A model generated the notes under the pieces. It ran no database searches, had not been told where the DNA came from, and was given only the letters and a program-made list of their open reading frames with translations. A stretch of DNA of 64,000 nucleotides from Lepidostoma basale (Eukaryota > Arthropoda > Insecta > Trichoptera > Lepidostomatidae). Positions 31,630-42,429 of this stretch are shown here, piece after piece. The stretch is taken from assembly GCA_022606425.2 (NCBI GenBank), contig JAHDVF020000424.1, positions 248,001 to 312,000 on the forward strand. Reading direction: 5' to 3'. The position numbers and the translations under genes are program-made. Each line of letters opens with the position of its first letter. The first letter of the stretch is position 1.

Positions 31630-32140
31630 TTATTTACAATGAACTTATATGCAAAGAAATTTCAAATTCGAGAAACAACATTAATATATTTTTTTTTTTT
31701 TTACTTTTACAAGATATACATTTGATAAAAAAAGTTTATGGACTGTAGTTGTCACACTAGGCATGGCCTGTATTGTGACAACAACATAAAAGAGCATGTT
31801 AGTGGAATTGTTAGTAGGTAACAAAGCGGTTTATTAGTATTTGTTAGGCATCTTATGCTAACATTGGTAAGTGACTTATCGTAACATGATGATATAATTA
31901 AAATTGAATGCTAGGAAAGTTGTAATAATAAATTTACATACTTGGATAAGAAATCTATTCTAAGATGGTTAGAGAACTTTTAAATTTATTTTTCATTAAT
32001 TTATTTGAGACTCTCAGGAAGACGATTGAAAATATATGGTGCGCGGAAAGGAAATTGTTTTTGGACTAGAGCTGAGCGACAGTGAGAAAATGGAAAATTC
32101 TGAGGAATATATTATGGGACGGTTAGAGTTATGAAACGAG
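31630..32140. other. AT-rich spacer
   Basis: Nothing recognised. Confidence 0.4.
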
Positions 32141-32144
32141 ATAT

Positions 32145-32390
32145 GTATTGTTTCTTGAACAATGATGTACAACTCAATATTGATAATTAATCCAAATGAA
32201 AACGTCCGTTTTCAAGAGGTTTTATTTTATTTTATGGGAATGAGATGTTTCATCTTGGAACAGCTTTACCAAATGCTTTAGCAAACTTTTGATACTTTCT
32301 TAGCAAAGCTAAATATACCCATTTTATAAATTAAAACTTCTATATAAAAGACATTTTCATTCCAATCAATTATGAAACTTGACACATTTT
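32145..32390. repeat. Family A hammerhead inverted pair
   Basis: Minus motif 32242-32272 (UUGGUAA, GAAA, CAUC-UC) and a decayed plus motif 32289-32318 (UUGAUAC, UAAA). The left tail ATTGTTTCTTGAACAATGAT is complete. Confidence 0.7.
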
Positions 32391-32560
32391 TCAATTATAA
32401 AATTCTTTTTAATTAAAAATATAACCAGAGACAGATTATCAGACTCTAAGATGACAACTAAAAGCACTAAAAAAATTAGTGGAGTCTTACATTTTTAAAT
32501 AATAATTAAATAAAACGATGTTTTTTTAACTACTTCCACTTTTGTCTTTATTTAGACAGC

Positions 32561-32593
32561 GACCGGTTTCGCCAGGCTTGCTGGCATCGACAG
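32561..32593 (-). ncRNA. Hammerhead-like ribozyme motif, family B
   Basis: CUGUCGA core (A6 is U), spacer U, GCCAG/CUGGC stem II, GAAA, CCGG, UC. Stem I is CAGU with GCUG (three pairs and a G-U). Confidence 0.65.
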
Positions 32594-32624
32594 ACTGATG
32601 CCAGCGAGCCTGGCGAAACCGGTC
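32592..32624 (+). ncRNA. Hammerhead-like motif, family B, core altered
   Basis: Stem II, GAAA, CCGG and UC are perfect, but the core reads AGACUGA because the palindrome centre has been shortened. Likely inactive alone. Confidence 0.5.
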
Positions 32625-33065
32625 ACTTTCTAAATAAAGACAAAAATGGAAGTAGTTAAAAAACATCGTTTTATTTAATTATTATTTAAAATGAACTTCC
32701 ATCAAGAGATTTCAGTAAAATCATTTGATTATCTTACATTTTTCATTATATTATATTATATTTTTATTCTTAAATTATTCTTACAATACAGCAAAATAAA
32801 AAAAATATCCGTCACGAATTCTTCCATTTGAATAGAGAGAATAATTTATTTCAACTCAAATATAACATTGTTCTCTTAACAAATTTTACGAGATTGTTTA
32901 AAATGACATCTATCGTTGTAAAATATAAGCTCGGTCCAGAAATCAGCACCGGTCTTAAATTTTCTAACAAATATTGTATATTGGATTGGATTCCGTATAA
33001 TTGTTTTAAATAACGTACGTATGCTGTTTGTTCATACATTTCCTTCCGAAATGTCCTCCTCACAG

Positions 33066-33174
33066 GCATTACCAGAGTCAGAAAAGGCATTAAATGTCAA
33101 AGCTCTCGGAGAAAAATTACTAGGAACAAAAGCATTAATGCTTTTAAAAATGTTGATTCCCCTCAAAATCCTCA
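33066..33174 (+). CDS. Candidate host exon, protein unknown
   Basis: A 109-nt open segment lies between a CTCCTCACAG acceptor and a GTAAGT donor. It encodes ALPESEKALNVKALGEKLL then GTKALMLLKMLIPLKIL. The peptide is Lys/Leu-rich and amphipathic, with no motif I can assign; a resemblance to the Leu/Lys-rich regions of Osiris (DUF1676) proteins is weak. Base composition is closer to coding than the surround. The plus strand orientation means it does not belong to the receptor at 629-728. No neighbouring exon was found, so this could be chance. Confidence 0.4.
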
Positions 33175-33623
33175 GTAAGTTTTCCTGTTATTTTATATGT
33201 ATTTAAATTTGGTTCCTGTCGTCCTTACGAAATACCATTAGCACACAAGAAAAAGCTTTTCACGCCTATCTATGTACGTCTTTGACTTTGCAGCTAATAC
33301 AATGTGTAAACGAATATACATATTTATATTTATGTGTATGCTTATGTGAACTCTCCTAATCCCAAGGGTATGGCAGCCTTTCTAGCTCGTATCATAAAGG
33401 GCCTCAGGATCTGAGAAAACTTCTTGTCATTAATTACCCCTTAAAAGTCTTTGAAACTTAACCAGCCTAGTGTCCTTGCTTACTATTTCCAAGTTTTCAA
33501 ATATACATATTTTTATTGAACGCTATGGCATTCACACTGTGGAATTCTATAGTAATATACTTAGGAAATTAAAAATTACTTTGTTTAATCCACAAAATAT
33601 TTTAAAAATATTAAAAAAAACAA

Positions 33624-33654
33624 GACATGTTTCGGAGGATACCTTCATCTTCAG
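33624..33654 (-). ncRNA. Hammerhead-like ribozyme motif, family F
   Basis: CUGAAGA core, spacer U, stem II with GGAGG changed to GAAGG, GAAA, CAUG and UC. Stem I ACAC/UUGU is reduced by a mutation. Confidence 0.68.
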
Positions 33655-33686
33655 GTGTAAAAATACAATGATTTATATTTTTACAC

Positions 33687-33717
33687 CTGAAGATGGAGGT
33701 ATCCTCCGAAATATGTC
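33687..33717 (+). ncRNA. Hammerhead-like ribozyme motif, family F
   Basis: CUGAAGA, spacer U, perfect GGAGG/CCUCC stem II with loop UAU, GAAA, UAUG (from CAUG) and UC. Stem I is ACAC with GUGU, four pairs. Confidence 0.75.
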
Positions 33718-33799
33718 GTGTTTTTAATATATTTTTAAGAATTAGTGGATTTAACAAAGTTATTTTCAATTTCCTAAGTAAATATACATATTTTTATTC

Positions 33800-34228
33800 A
33801 ACCACCGTTCTTTTGCAATTATATTGTTTTTTACATTGAATGGTTAGATTTGAAATATTTTTAATTACACAAATAAAAGGGTCGTTAATGTATTAGAATT
33901 AATGTTTTATGTCAAATACATTTTTTTTTCAATTTGCAGTTAAATGAATTCGAATTTATTGTATGTTTTAAGGACATTTATTATAAATATGTACAAAAGT
34001 GTAACACTATTTTACTAATTTTTTTAAAAGGCTTTTCTTTTTTGAAGCTGTGGTCCAGGATAGGTGAGGAACTTTTGGTATAGACTCTTGCAACTGATGT
34101 TTAAATAATGTTTTCTCCAATTCAAATTGGTCAGACTCAAAATGCAAAATAATTTACGTCATGAATATTTTAATACTACACACGCGTTACTTATAGTTTA
34201 AAATGAGAGATATGAAAAAATAAAACTC
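33800..34228. other. AT-rich spacer
   Basis: Nothing recognised. Confidence 0.4.
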
Positions 34229-34229
34229 T

Positions 34230-34400
34230 TATTATTTAACTACGGTATAAACGGTAACTATGGTTATTATAACTGATTCCAACTTGTTTCGCTTGGACCC
34301 AAGCTTCATCAGAGCAATTTATTATATTGCCCCGATGAAGGCTTGTTACTTTATAAATTTGACTTTAAAATGTCTAACCACAAAGTGAGTACTTCATAAG
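34230..34400. repeat. Family C hammerhead pair
   Basis: Minus motif 34281-34312 is nearly intact. A plus half-motif (CCGAUGA-A-GGCUUG) starts at 34331 and is truncated. The family tail CCACAAAGTGAGTACTTCAT is at 34378-34398. Confidence 0.7.
34281..34312 (-). ncRNA. Hammerhead-like ribozyme motif, family C
   Basis: CUGAUGA, spacer A, GCUUG/CAAGC stem II, GAAA, CAAG (one change from CUAG) and UU. Confidence 0.7.
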
Positions 34401-34401
34401 C

Positions 34402-34848
34402 AAAACTTATAGTTTAGCTACGTACGCGTAACCATGTATCCCAAAAATCAGTTTTTCTTCTGCGTTTAATGTAAAAATCGATGCTGTGAATATAATATAT
34501 ATAGGGTCCGCAATATACGTTATGTTAATTCGCCTTCCATCCCTTATAAACTAGTTAAGAGTGGTGTAGTTAAGAGAGGTATAGTTAAGAGTGTCCTTGT
34601 TGAGATTTGGCGACTAATTATTTATCATTACTCTCCCGTAATCTGCGGTGCGGGGGCTGATATCGGATTAGCACTGACCTACATTAGGGTGAACAGATGG
34701 GACGCGAACTCAAGGTTTTCAATACCGGACAAGAGTATCACACATTATTAGTGCTTGTAATTATATCAGCCCATACACGGACATTCAATGCAAGATGAAA
34801 ATCTTATGAAAATGTTAAAAATGAGACTTGAAAAAATATTTGGCAATG
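34402..34848. other. Unassigned spacer
   Basis: Contains a short repeated phrase, TAGTTAAGAG(A/T)G, three times near 34553-34590. Nothing else. Confidence 0.4.
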
Positions 34849-34852
34849 AGAC

Positions 34853-35030
34853 CATTTTCAGTAATTAATACAAATGAATTATTTTTTTATGTGAATGACA
34901 TATTTCGCCTGTCGTCAGGCATTATCTAATGTCATTCGATAATGCCTTAAACAGGTGAAACATATAATTTTCATAAAAAATAATAAAATTTCTAGAAAAC
35001 ATACGTTTTCATTCGTTTTAATTATTTAAT
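34853..35030. repeat. Family A hammerhead inverted pair
   Basis: Minus motif 34897-34928 (UAGAUAA, GCCUG/CAGGC, GAAA, UAUG-UC) and plus motif 34936-34966 (UCGAUAA, GCCU/AGGU, GAAA, CAUA-UA). Stem II is kept by compensating changes in both. Confidence 0.72.
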
Positions 35031-35034
35031 TAGA

Positions 35035-35435
35035 AATGAGATCTCTTAGACGAATGTGTGAATACTATGTGTATGATAGTATCGAATGAAAATATAATAA
35101 TAAAATGCGGTGTGAATGATGGTGTTATGAACAAAATAATGAAATGATCATTAAGATGGTTTGGACATATGGAAAGAATGAATGAAGAAAGAATGGTAAA
35201 AAAGAGTATACGTTAACGATGTAAATGGAACAAGAAATAGAAGAAGACCGAGGAAAACGTGGCACGATGAAATTGATCAAATATTGAATGTCGGCCACGT
35301 GAGGAATCAGAGAAATCGAAGCGCGTGCATGACACGATGTATGAATGTTGAGGAAGCGAGATAAATATGTCAGGAAAGAAAAGTGTGGCAGTCCATTATT
35401 TGCGCCTACCCCTTCAGGGACACGGCGTGATTATC
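35035..35435 (+). pseudogene. RTE-like LINE, 5'-truncated
   Basis: Starts at EMRSLRRMC and continues through LRWFGHMERMNEERMVKK, GRRPRKTWHDE and CMTRCMNVEEAR to the CTACCCCTTC-GGGACACGGCGTGAT end. Several stops and single-base shifts. It abuts the family A tail on its left. Confidence 0.83.
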
Positions 35436-35439
35436 TTTA

Positions 35440-36300
35440 TTAAATTAATGATCTTTTTCAATGAGGTGGGATTAGCGAATTCAGGAAAAAATTTTAATAG
35501 ACATAATTTTGCTAACCACCTCAATTTTGCGTCACTCTGTATATCCAAAGTTTTTTTGTTTGAGCATATACTAGCAAGCTTACTACTATCCGCACGGAAT
35601 GAACGTTCAGCGTTGGTTGCTATGTAAAATATACTGCTGTCGGAGGTTTTTAGAAAATCGTAAAAATATGACGATGTCATCACATGTGCGTCCGGAGCCC
35701 GGGGCGATCTCATCTCGCAAGATCAGAGTCCGCACATTACCCAAGGCGTGAGGGCATTTGCAAATTTATCGAAAATGGCAATTTCCTTTTGCGATGTCAT
35801 CAACCCCGGATCGGATCCGCCATTCGCCGGGCCGTGGGGACGACATATCTTGTTATTAGCGCGCTGAAGCTGTGATCTGAATCTTTTTGCGTAGAATAAT
35901 ATTCTCTAATTCTTAAAAATCTATTTCACGCGAGCGAGCGACGAGCGCTTTGAAATTTTCACGGTTAAACGCTGCATCGATTCAACCATGGTTTAATGTC
36001 TGGAATTTGGCTCCTCACACAAATCATTATGGTACGTAAGTTCCTTTCTAGCGCTGGTCTATATTGTTCATACTAAAAGTGCCACTAAAACTACAGAGAC
36101 AAGTGGGGAAGACGTTGTCTGAATCAAAAGCCGTAGTTAATATATAATACGAGCTATCAGACGATTTCATTAATTTCTTCAACTTTTCGTACTGCATTCT
36201 TTAAAACATTATCGAAATACTAAAGTAATGTAAATAAAATGGTATATGTACAATAATACAAAATTTGGGTTAAAAAGTTTTTTTTTAATATTAAAAAAAC
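35440..36300. other. Unassigned, GC-rich at 35680-35870
   Basis: The GC-rich patch includes ATCCGCCATTCGCCGGGCCG. No splice-supported coding frame. It may be a host regulatory or transcribed region, or an unlisted transposon. Confidence 0.3.
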
Positions 36301-36304
36301 ATTT

Positions 36305-36785
36305 ACAAACAACAACAAACCATCACGCCGTTTCCCCGCAGGGGTAGGCAGAGAGAATGGACCGCCACACTACTCTATCCTGGCAAACCTCTCTAGCTTC
36401 CTCCACATTCATACAACGAGTCATACGCGCACGTCGATTCCTCCGACTTCTAACATGACCAACCTTTAAAATTTGATTAATTTGGTCATGCCATGTTTTC
36501 CTCGGTCTGCCTCGACTTCGTACCCCATTTACATCATTAACGTATACTTTCTTAACCATTCTTTCTCCATCCATGCGTTCCATATGTCCGAACCAACGCA
36601 GCGATCCTTTCATAATTTTGTTCATAATACCTTCTTCCGCTCTGCATTCCTTTCTTATATCAGCATTTGAGATTCTGTCGTATATCGTTCTACCACACAT
36701 ACGTTTTAGGGACCTCATCTCTACCGCATTTATTCTACTCTCATCCTTCTTCTGCCAGTTCCATGCTTCGCTTCCATACATTAAA
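36305..36785 (-). CDS. RTE-like LINE C-terminal ORF, best preserved copy
   Basis: A 152-codon minus frame (36781-36323) is intact from MYGSEAWNWQKKDESRINAV to the natural stop. Blocks in order: post-RT YGSEAW (1-10), EMRSLKRMCG (20-30), SLRWFGHMERM (60-70), KKVYVNDVNG (76-85), GRPRKTWHDQINQIL (90-104), a basic VRSRRNRRARMTRC region (107-121), and WRSILSAYPCGETA at the end. The 3' end continues into ACGGCGTGATGG and a (TTG)n tail (36308-36320). The RT palm and endonuclease are absent, so it cannot retrotranspose. It is the reference for all RTE fragments here. Confidence 0.88.
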
Positions 36786-36799
36786 TATGTTCAGAATAT

Positions 36800-37115
36800 A
36801 TTATACAAAACATGCAAAAGGCCTACACTGACATAGCACGGAGATCAGAGCGGATACCACAAGAACGAAGACTGAAATGCGGGTGGCAGAGATGCGGACG
36901 CTAAGGATGGTAGCAGGAAAGACTCTTCGAGATAGAGTGAGGAACACGCCTATGCAAGGTGGAAAATATCTTAAGATGGGGCCGACAACGTAGAAGATAC
37001 TGGAATGCGCATGTGCAAAGGATGGATCCCTTTAGAATCCCGCACGTTGTGGCGCATCAGATTCCTGTTGGCTGCCGTCCCTCCGAAGACCGCTAAAGAG
37101 AATGAAAAGAATGAA
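36800..37115 (+). pseudogene. LINE 3' end, sixth family
   Basis: Reads across frames: RTKTEMRVAEMRTLRMVAGK, TLRDRVRNT, RWGRQRRRYWNAHVQRMD. The AGKTLRDRVRN block is shared with 43439-43925 but the sequence is different. It ends where a truncated B arm begins. Confidence 0.75.
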
Positions 37116-37272
37116 GAAAATCGCTGGCATCGAGAGACTGGTCGATGCCAGCAAGCCTGGCGAAACCGGTCGCTGTCGAAATAAAGACTAAAATGGAAGT
37201 AGTTATAAAACATCGTTTTATTTAATTATTATTTGAAATGAACTTTCATCAAGAGATTTCATATAATCGTTT
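37116..37272 (+). repeat. Family B hammerhead element
   Basis: Truncated left arm (CGCTGGCATCGAGAG), then plus motif 37138-37171 (GGUCGA core end, GCCAG/CUGGC, GAAA, CCGG-UC) and complete right arm and tail. Confidence 0.75.
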
Positions 37273-37274
37273 GT

Positions 37275-37775
37275 TAGTTAGTTAAATGTAATATAATATA
37301 ACTGAAAAAACATATATAATCACATAAATATAAAGTTTTATTAATGTGTGACAATTCATATACATACATAGCATATATTTCACAAAGATTCGCTTCATAT
37401 GCGTTAAAAGATGAACAAATAATATATCTTTCTAAAAATATATAGATTCGAATATTCAAAATCTTTATGATGCTCCATTGTTTTTCGTTTCATTTTAGAC
37501 CCCAAAATCAAACAGTATCAGGTTCACGTCTATATTAAGACGCAATTATTCGGTTTTCTTAAAATTACTTAACTAAATAAACACCTGAAGATGAATAATG
37601 GCGCGCAAACTCCCTTAATGGGGCGACGAGAATACTTTTAGGAAAACTTCACTCTATTTCCCCCTCCCCTGCCTAGGTCTACCATATTACCAAGCATTTT
37701 CCGTTTATTGACACTTCTTTACATTTTGTATACACTATATTACAGCTGTATTTTGTAAGGTATTGAATTTTATTT
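37275..37775. other. AT-rich spacer
   Basis: Nothing recognised. Confidence 0.4.
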
Positions 37776-37779
37776 CGTT

Positions 37780-38330
37780 TTGATATATTCGTACATCGTG
37801 TCATGCACGCAAGTTGAATTCTCCTACTCCTCGCGTTGCCGACATTCAATATTTGATTAATTTGATCATGCTGCATTTTCCTTTTTCTTTCTCTATTTTT
37901 AGTTTCATTTACATCAGAGGTTCCCAAACATTTTTGTGCCGTAGATCCCTTACCGATTTTATCTATTTTGTGTACCTACCCCCTGCTTTCGTAATTGATT
38001 TTTTGCTGCCGAATTCTACTAGCCGGAAATCGCTGTCGAGCTGAAAAAATAATCGCCAACGATTTACAGCGTCCCAAAAAAAACGTCGCCAACGATTTCG
38101 ATATTCGTTTCAATATTTTGCTTCAATTAAGTTGAACCATCTCGTGGACCCCATTTTCATCTCATGGATCCCCAATTATTTTCGTCTGTCGTAGACCCCT
38201 TGCAATTTGTCGTGGATACCGGGGGGGGGGGGTCTATAAAGACACCTTGGGAATCACTGATTTACATAAAAAAATTTAGCATTCATATTTCCATTCGACG
38301 CTCTATCATACTAACGTATATCTTATTTCT
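37780..38330 (-). pseudogene. RTE-like LINE interrupted by a hAT MITE
   Basis: 37780-37914 carries the CMTRC..DINQIL..KMQHDQ part in reverse. The match resumes after 38259 with TTTAGCATTCATATTTCCAT and ATTCGACGCTCTATCATAC. The interruption is the MITE. Confidence 0.82.
37915..38259. mobile_element. hAT-type MITE with 8-bp target duplication
   Basis: ATTTACAT occurs at 37907-37914 and 38260-38267. The termini are CAGAGGTTCCCAA and the complement of CAGTGATTCCCAA, typical hAT ends. Inside, GTAGATCCC/GTAGACCCC blocks and a run of 13 G (38221 region) lie near the right end. It is 345 bp and non-coding, and depended on a transposase from elsewhere. Confidence 0.9.
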
Positions 38331-38334
38331 ATTC

Positions 38335-39090
38335 TGACGTAATCAAACGTGGATATATACTTTACGAATATGCGTTTTTTTAGAGATGAGAAAATATATT
38401 GAACACCTTTTATACAATAAAAGGACGTAGCATTGCTGAGATATATTCACTATCCTACACGTATTCATTGTGAAGTGAAGTTACTTTGTAAACCCCGTCT
38501 GGGCCGGAAGAAAAAGAGCGTTGAACTCTTGTGAGAGCATTGTGATCAGTGATTACATTAGACACGGAGATAACTTTGACTCCGTTGTGTAATTCCACTA
38601 GTGGTAATGACCCAGTTGGGGATACTAACTAATTTCTTTACCAAAGAATCAAGATTAAAGAATAACGAAAATGCAAAAATATTTCTAGTTTTCTAAACTA
38701 GGTTGAATAAACGCCTGGACTTGGACTTCATTCGGTTAACTAGCTGAACAACAAAGCGTTTCAATTATGTGAAACTTTTGTTAACCCCTTCAGTGCGACT
38801 GGCTACGTTTGCAGTCTTTCGAACTCTGGCAGACTACATTTGCAGCTCATATTTGAATATATCTTATAAATCTTTTTTTTTACTTTAGTTCCTAACTACT
38901 AAATTGTACGTAATTTCAAGATGATCTATCTGAGTTATATATGTAGCCAACTACAGTTGGAGACCTTTTTTTTACTGCAAATTAAGACAGTGGTACATTG
39001 GAGGTAAAACTAGCTGTGTTGTTCTACCGTTATCGCGTCTAACAAAAGCAATAGAGAGCCCAGACCACATTTAATCTAATTTCTCATTAA
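38335..39090. other. Unassigned sequence
   Basis: Contains near-repeats of GACTGGCTACGTTTGCAG/GCAGACTACATTTGCAGC (38798-38850). Nothing coding. Confidence 0.35.
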
Positions 39091-39092
39091 CA

Positions 39093-39150
39093 TAATGGAG
39101 GGACAATTGGACCTCATCATCCCAGAAGACATAATTTCTGTGTCAAAGAT
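39093..39150 (+). pseudogene. LINE 3' terminal scrap, second family
   Basis: GGACCTCATCATCCCAGAAG and ATAATTTCTGTGTCAAAGAT match the 3' end of the element at 43439-43925. Confidence 0.65.
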
Positions 39151-39157
39151 CTCTCGT

Positions 39158-39441
39158 GACAACCTTCGTGGCAGATTGCCAAGAGCTTTGACTGCCATAC
39201 TGAAGGTCCCAGATTCGATTCTTAGCGATGGCAGTGTGATTGTCACGCTGTCTTTAGTCTGGTGTAGAATTCAAGTAACAATAAAATGGCGAGTTTCAAT
39301 AGTTAAAAAATGTAAACAGAAATTGGGTTCAAATAACCTGCCTTATACAAATGTTGAAACTAACGGAAAACTTCCACACTAAAATCCCAAGTGGCATCTC
39401 AAGAACCAGTAAAAAATTTTACACTTTGTCTGCAAAGTAAT
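39158..39441 (+). mobile_element. tRNA-derived SINE with full tail b
   Basis: A box remnant near 39168, B box GATTCGATTCT near 39213, body with CACGCTGTCTTTAGTCTGGT, then tail b through TTGGGTTCAAATAACCTG to CAAGAACCAGT. One of the longest copies here. Confidence 0.85.
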
Positions 39442-39444
39442 TCC

Positions 39445-40085
39445 TTGGATTTAAACCAGCAAAAAAGAAGATCATTAGATCTATTATTATTAGATACTAG
39501 AGTTGTATATCTACGGGCTAAGCTTAATACAACTTAACTGGTTTTTATATTATTCATTTTAATTTTAAAACAAAATAGCAACAGTTTTTCGCACTTATTA
39601 TCCATTCAGGCTACTCTCAAAACCTTCCTGGGATTAATAAGAATAAACTGTGATATTCTCGGAGAAAAAGGCTTAGCAATCTTTGAGAAAATCAAAGACA
39701 AACAGACAACCATTCATTTGAATATATTGAGTAAAAGAAATAGAAGAAAAATATAACCATGAAATATTATTGTATGTCTGCTGGACAGTCTTCAAAGCGC
39801 TACATGGAATGGAAATAAAGTTATATATCTGAACTCTGTATAACGGACAGCCTAAATACAAGGAAATCCACACTTCGCTCGGCGAACTCGTACAAATTTC
39901 GGGGATCAAGCGTTCGCGGTAGCCGGTCCATCAGCTTCACACCTCAGATGCATAAATGATCCGACTAAACTGAAAACTCATCTTTTTCATATTTCATACT
40001 CAATTTAAACATTTATACTTTGTTCTACTATACTTTTTAACCGATCGCGAAAATCAGATGAAGCGTTCAAATTTAGATTTTTAGT
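39445..40085. other. Unassigned sequence
   Basis: 39780-39930 is somewhat coding-like in composition but I recognise no product. Confidence 0.3.
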
Positions 40086-40086
40086 T

Positions 40087-40395
40087 TTATAAGGATTAAT
40101 TGTATCTCAATAGAGACGAATATGTAAATTGTTTTCTGTAGTGTAGAGTGAATTTAAATATGTAAAGATAGGCGTGGAATCCTACCATATATACAAGTTC
40201 CAAAAAATTGTCAGATGTGGTGGTCATAAGAAAGAAAAAAAGTGGGAATGGGGAATGTTGTTAAACATAAAGCGATCGCTCAACCCAACCAATGACGGGT
40301 TATAAGTCCTGTAAGCGCCTCGGCCACTATATTTTGTTCCCAGAAAACAATTGACATCTTCGTCTCTATTGAGATACAATTAATCCTTATAAAAT
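40087..40395. mobile_element. MITE family X, full-length copy
   Basis: Inverted ends of about 36 bp: ATAAGGATTAATTGTATCTC at the left, exact complement at the right (40360-40392). Internal landmarks are GGTAGGATTCC-type sequence in reverse near 40170 and GCGATCGCT at 40273. Non-coding, about 309 bp. Partial copies are at 3957, 23260 and 26900. Superfamily not determined. Confidence 0.85.
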
Positions 40396-40399
40396 AAAA

Positions 40400-41125
40400 A
40401 AAAATTATCCGCAATGGGTAAAATCCAGCATTGGTCTACAAGAATTTGTGTACATTTCAAAATGTTAGATTTTTAGATTAAAACGCGTCTTAATGCGCCC
40501 TTGAGGTGATAACATCACAAAAACGGCGCTTTAAAAGTTAGCATATTATTATGATTATTATTATTATTCATCTCCGAAACGTTTGACGTAAAATGTTATT
40601 ACAACACCCTGAGCTGTCGGGACCCTCAGACTATCAGACTAGGATCAGCGAGAATGCTGTGGCCACTTGACTTATTTCCTGAGCACATTACCTCCGCGAC
40701 ATATTTATGGCCCATTGACCTGGAAACCCCTCCGGAGTCAACAGCGGAAGGGCCAGAGAACAGAGGGAAGGGAAGGGACTATTTATTACACCTGGCACAT
40801 TTTTTGTAACATTCACTCCCCGCTTCCCCCCAAAGTACTTTATCATAGCACGAATTCAAATTTATTATTTCGACGAAATCAGTTCACTCCTACATATTTT
40901 CAGCAGGTACCCATTGAGTAATGTATTGAATTAAATTACGCATTTCTCGCCTTTCGCAAAAAGTAGCACTTTGGTCTGCGTAGGCAGAATCCAATCACAT
41001 AATGTACTCTTAGATTTATCACAAATATCTAGATCTCGGGAATCATATTGAAAAAATCAAATAAATTGTCTTTGTAATCTAAATTATATTAAATATTTCT
41101 AATACAACACAAATATACAAAATAC
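40400..41125. other. Unassigned, GC-richer at 40600-40800
   Basis: No frame with splice support. Possibly host non-coding DNA. Confidence 0.3.
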
Positions 41126-41129
41126 ATTA

Positions 41130-41590
41130 GAGATATGGCCGTTCACAATGGAGTTCTGATCCCAACCCTAATATATGGAACTGGCAGAAGAAGGATGAGA
41201 GCAGAATGAATGCGGTAGAGATGAGGTCCCTAAGACGTATGTTTGTAATAGAACGATATACGACAGAATCTCAAATGCTGATATAAGAAAGGAATGTAGA
41301 GTGGAATGATGGCTCCGTTGGTTCGGACGTATGGAGCGCATGGTTGGAGAAATAATGGTTAAGAAAGTATACATTAATGATGTAAATAGAGTACGGAATA
41401 GATGCAGAACGACGAAATTAATCAAATTGTAAAGGTTGGCCATGTTAGAAGTCGGAAGAATCGTCGTGCGTGTATGTCTCGTTGAATGAATGTGGAGAAA
41501 GCTAGAGAGGTATGCCAGGATAGAGTAGTGTGGCGGTCCATTTTCTCTGCCTACCCCTGCGGAGAAACGGCGTGATGGTTTGTTTGTTTA
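41130..41590 (+). pseudogene. RTE-like LINE copy 1 of a cluster
   Basis: MAVHNGVLIPTLIYG, then frameshifts through EMRSLRRM and the basic domain to the CTACCCCTGCGGAGAAACGG end and (TTTG)n tail at 41580. Confidence 0.83.
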
Positions 41591-41594
41591 TTTT

Positions 41595-42028
41595 GATATT
41601 GAAAGAAGGTTGGGGCAGGCAACAAAGTGAAAGATGTACTTAAAGTTGTCATCGAAAACAAAAGGCAATTCAAAAAAGCTAAAATGGCAGTGTACGGTGT
41701 TTGTACCAACTCTTATGTACATAAGTGAAGCTTCGAACTGGCAAAATAAGGATAAAAGTAGAAGAAATGAGATATCTTAGAAGTATGTGTGGAAAAACTG
41801 TGTCGAATGAAAATATAAGAAGTGAAGGCGATGCGAATAAAATTGTTGAAAACAAAATAACGAAAGGAATATAAATATGGTTTGGACACACGGAAAGAAT
41901 AAATTAAGACAGACAGAAAAACAGTATATGTTAACGATGTAAATGAAACAAGAAATATAAGAAGACCGAGGAAAACGTGGCACCACCTAATTAATCAAAA
42001 ATATTGAATGTCGGTCACGCGAGGAGTC
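41595..42028 (+). pseudogene. RTE-like LINE copy 2 of a cluster
   Basis: Begins further upstream in the element (RRLGQATK, KMAVYGVCTNS) and runs, with many indels, to GNVGHARSR. It stops before the 3' end. Confidence 0.78.
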
Positions 42029-42414
42029 GAACACTCGTCGATTGTTCCTACTTCGAACATGGCCGCCTTTCAGTAATTGATTTATTTGGTCATGCTTTGT
42101 CTTCCTTGGTCTTCCTCGACTACTTTTCCTATTCACACTACTTGTATATATTTTTTTAACCATTCTTCCCTCATCCATTTTTTCCATAGGTCCGAACCAT
42201 GACCCTTTCTTAATTTATTTATCACGCATTCATCCGCCTTACATTCCTTTCTTACTTCATCATTAGATATTCTATTATACATTGTTTTTTCGCACATTCT
42301 TCTTAGTGACCTCATTTCTACGGCATTTATCCTACTTTTATCCTTCTTCTGCCAACTCCAAGCTTCACTTCCATACAAAAGGGTCGGGACTTGAACTCCA
42401 TTGTGCACTGCCAT
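42029..42414 (-). pseudogene. RTE-like LINE copy 3 of a cluster, inverted
   Basis: Two minus frames cover it: 42414-42133 (MAVHNGVQVPTLLYGSEAWS) and 42187-41987 (MEKMDEGRMVKKIYTSSVNR, GRPRKTKHDQINQLL). They are offset by one frameshift near 42160. It meets copy 2 head-on at a shared basic-domain position. Confidence 0.82.
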
Positions 42415-42429
42415 CTTTACTTCAGTCGA

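Larger units (their letters stand above)
32497..32731. repeat. Family B hammerhead inverted pair with 12-bp target duplication
   Basis: TCTTACATTTTT flanks at 32485-32496 and 32732-32743. The 235-bp insertion has long matching arms (TAACTACTTCCACTTTTGTC and complement), two outward motifs, and the tail CTTCCATCAAGAGATTTCAG on the right only. Confidence 0.92.
33518..33779. repeat. Family F hammerhead inverted pair with 19-23 bp target duplication
   Basis: AAATATACATATTTTTATT occurs at 33499-33517 and 33780-33798 and continues with one mismatch. The arms pair through TTAGGAAATT/AATTTCCTAA and TAATCCAC/GTGGATTTA, and the centre 33641-33697 is also palindromic. Confidence 0.9.

Noticed and set aside
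35367..35875. Short frames after the RTE copy
   Set aside because: They start inside broken LINE sequence and end in unrelated DNA.
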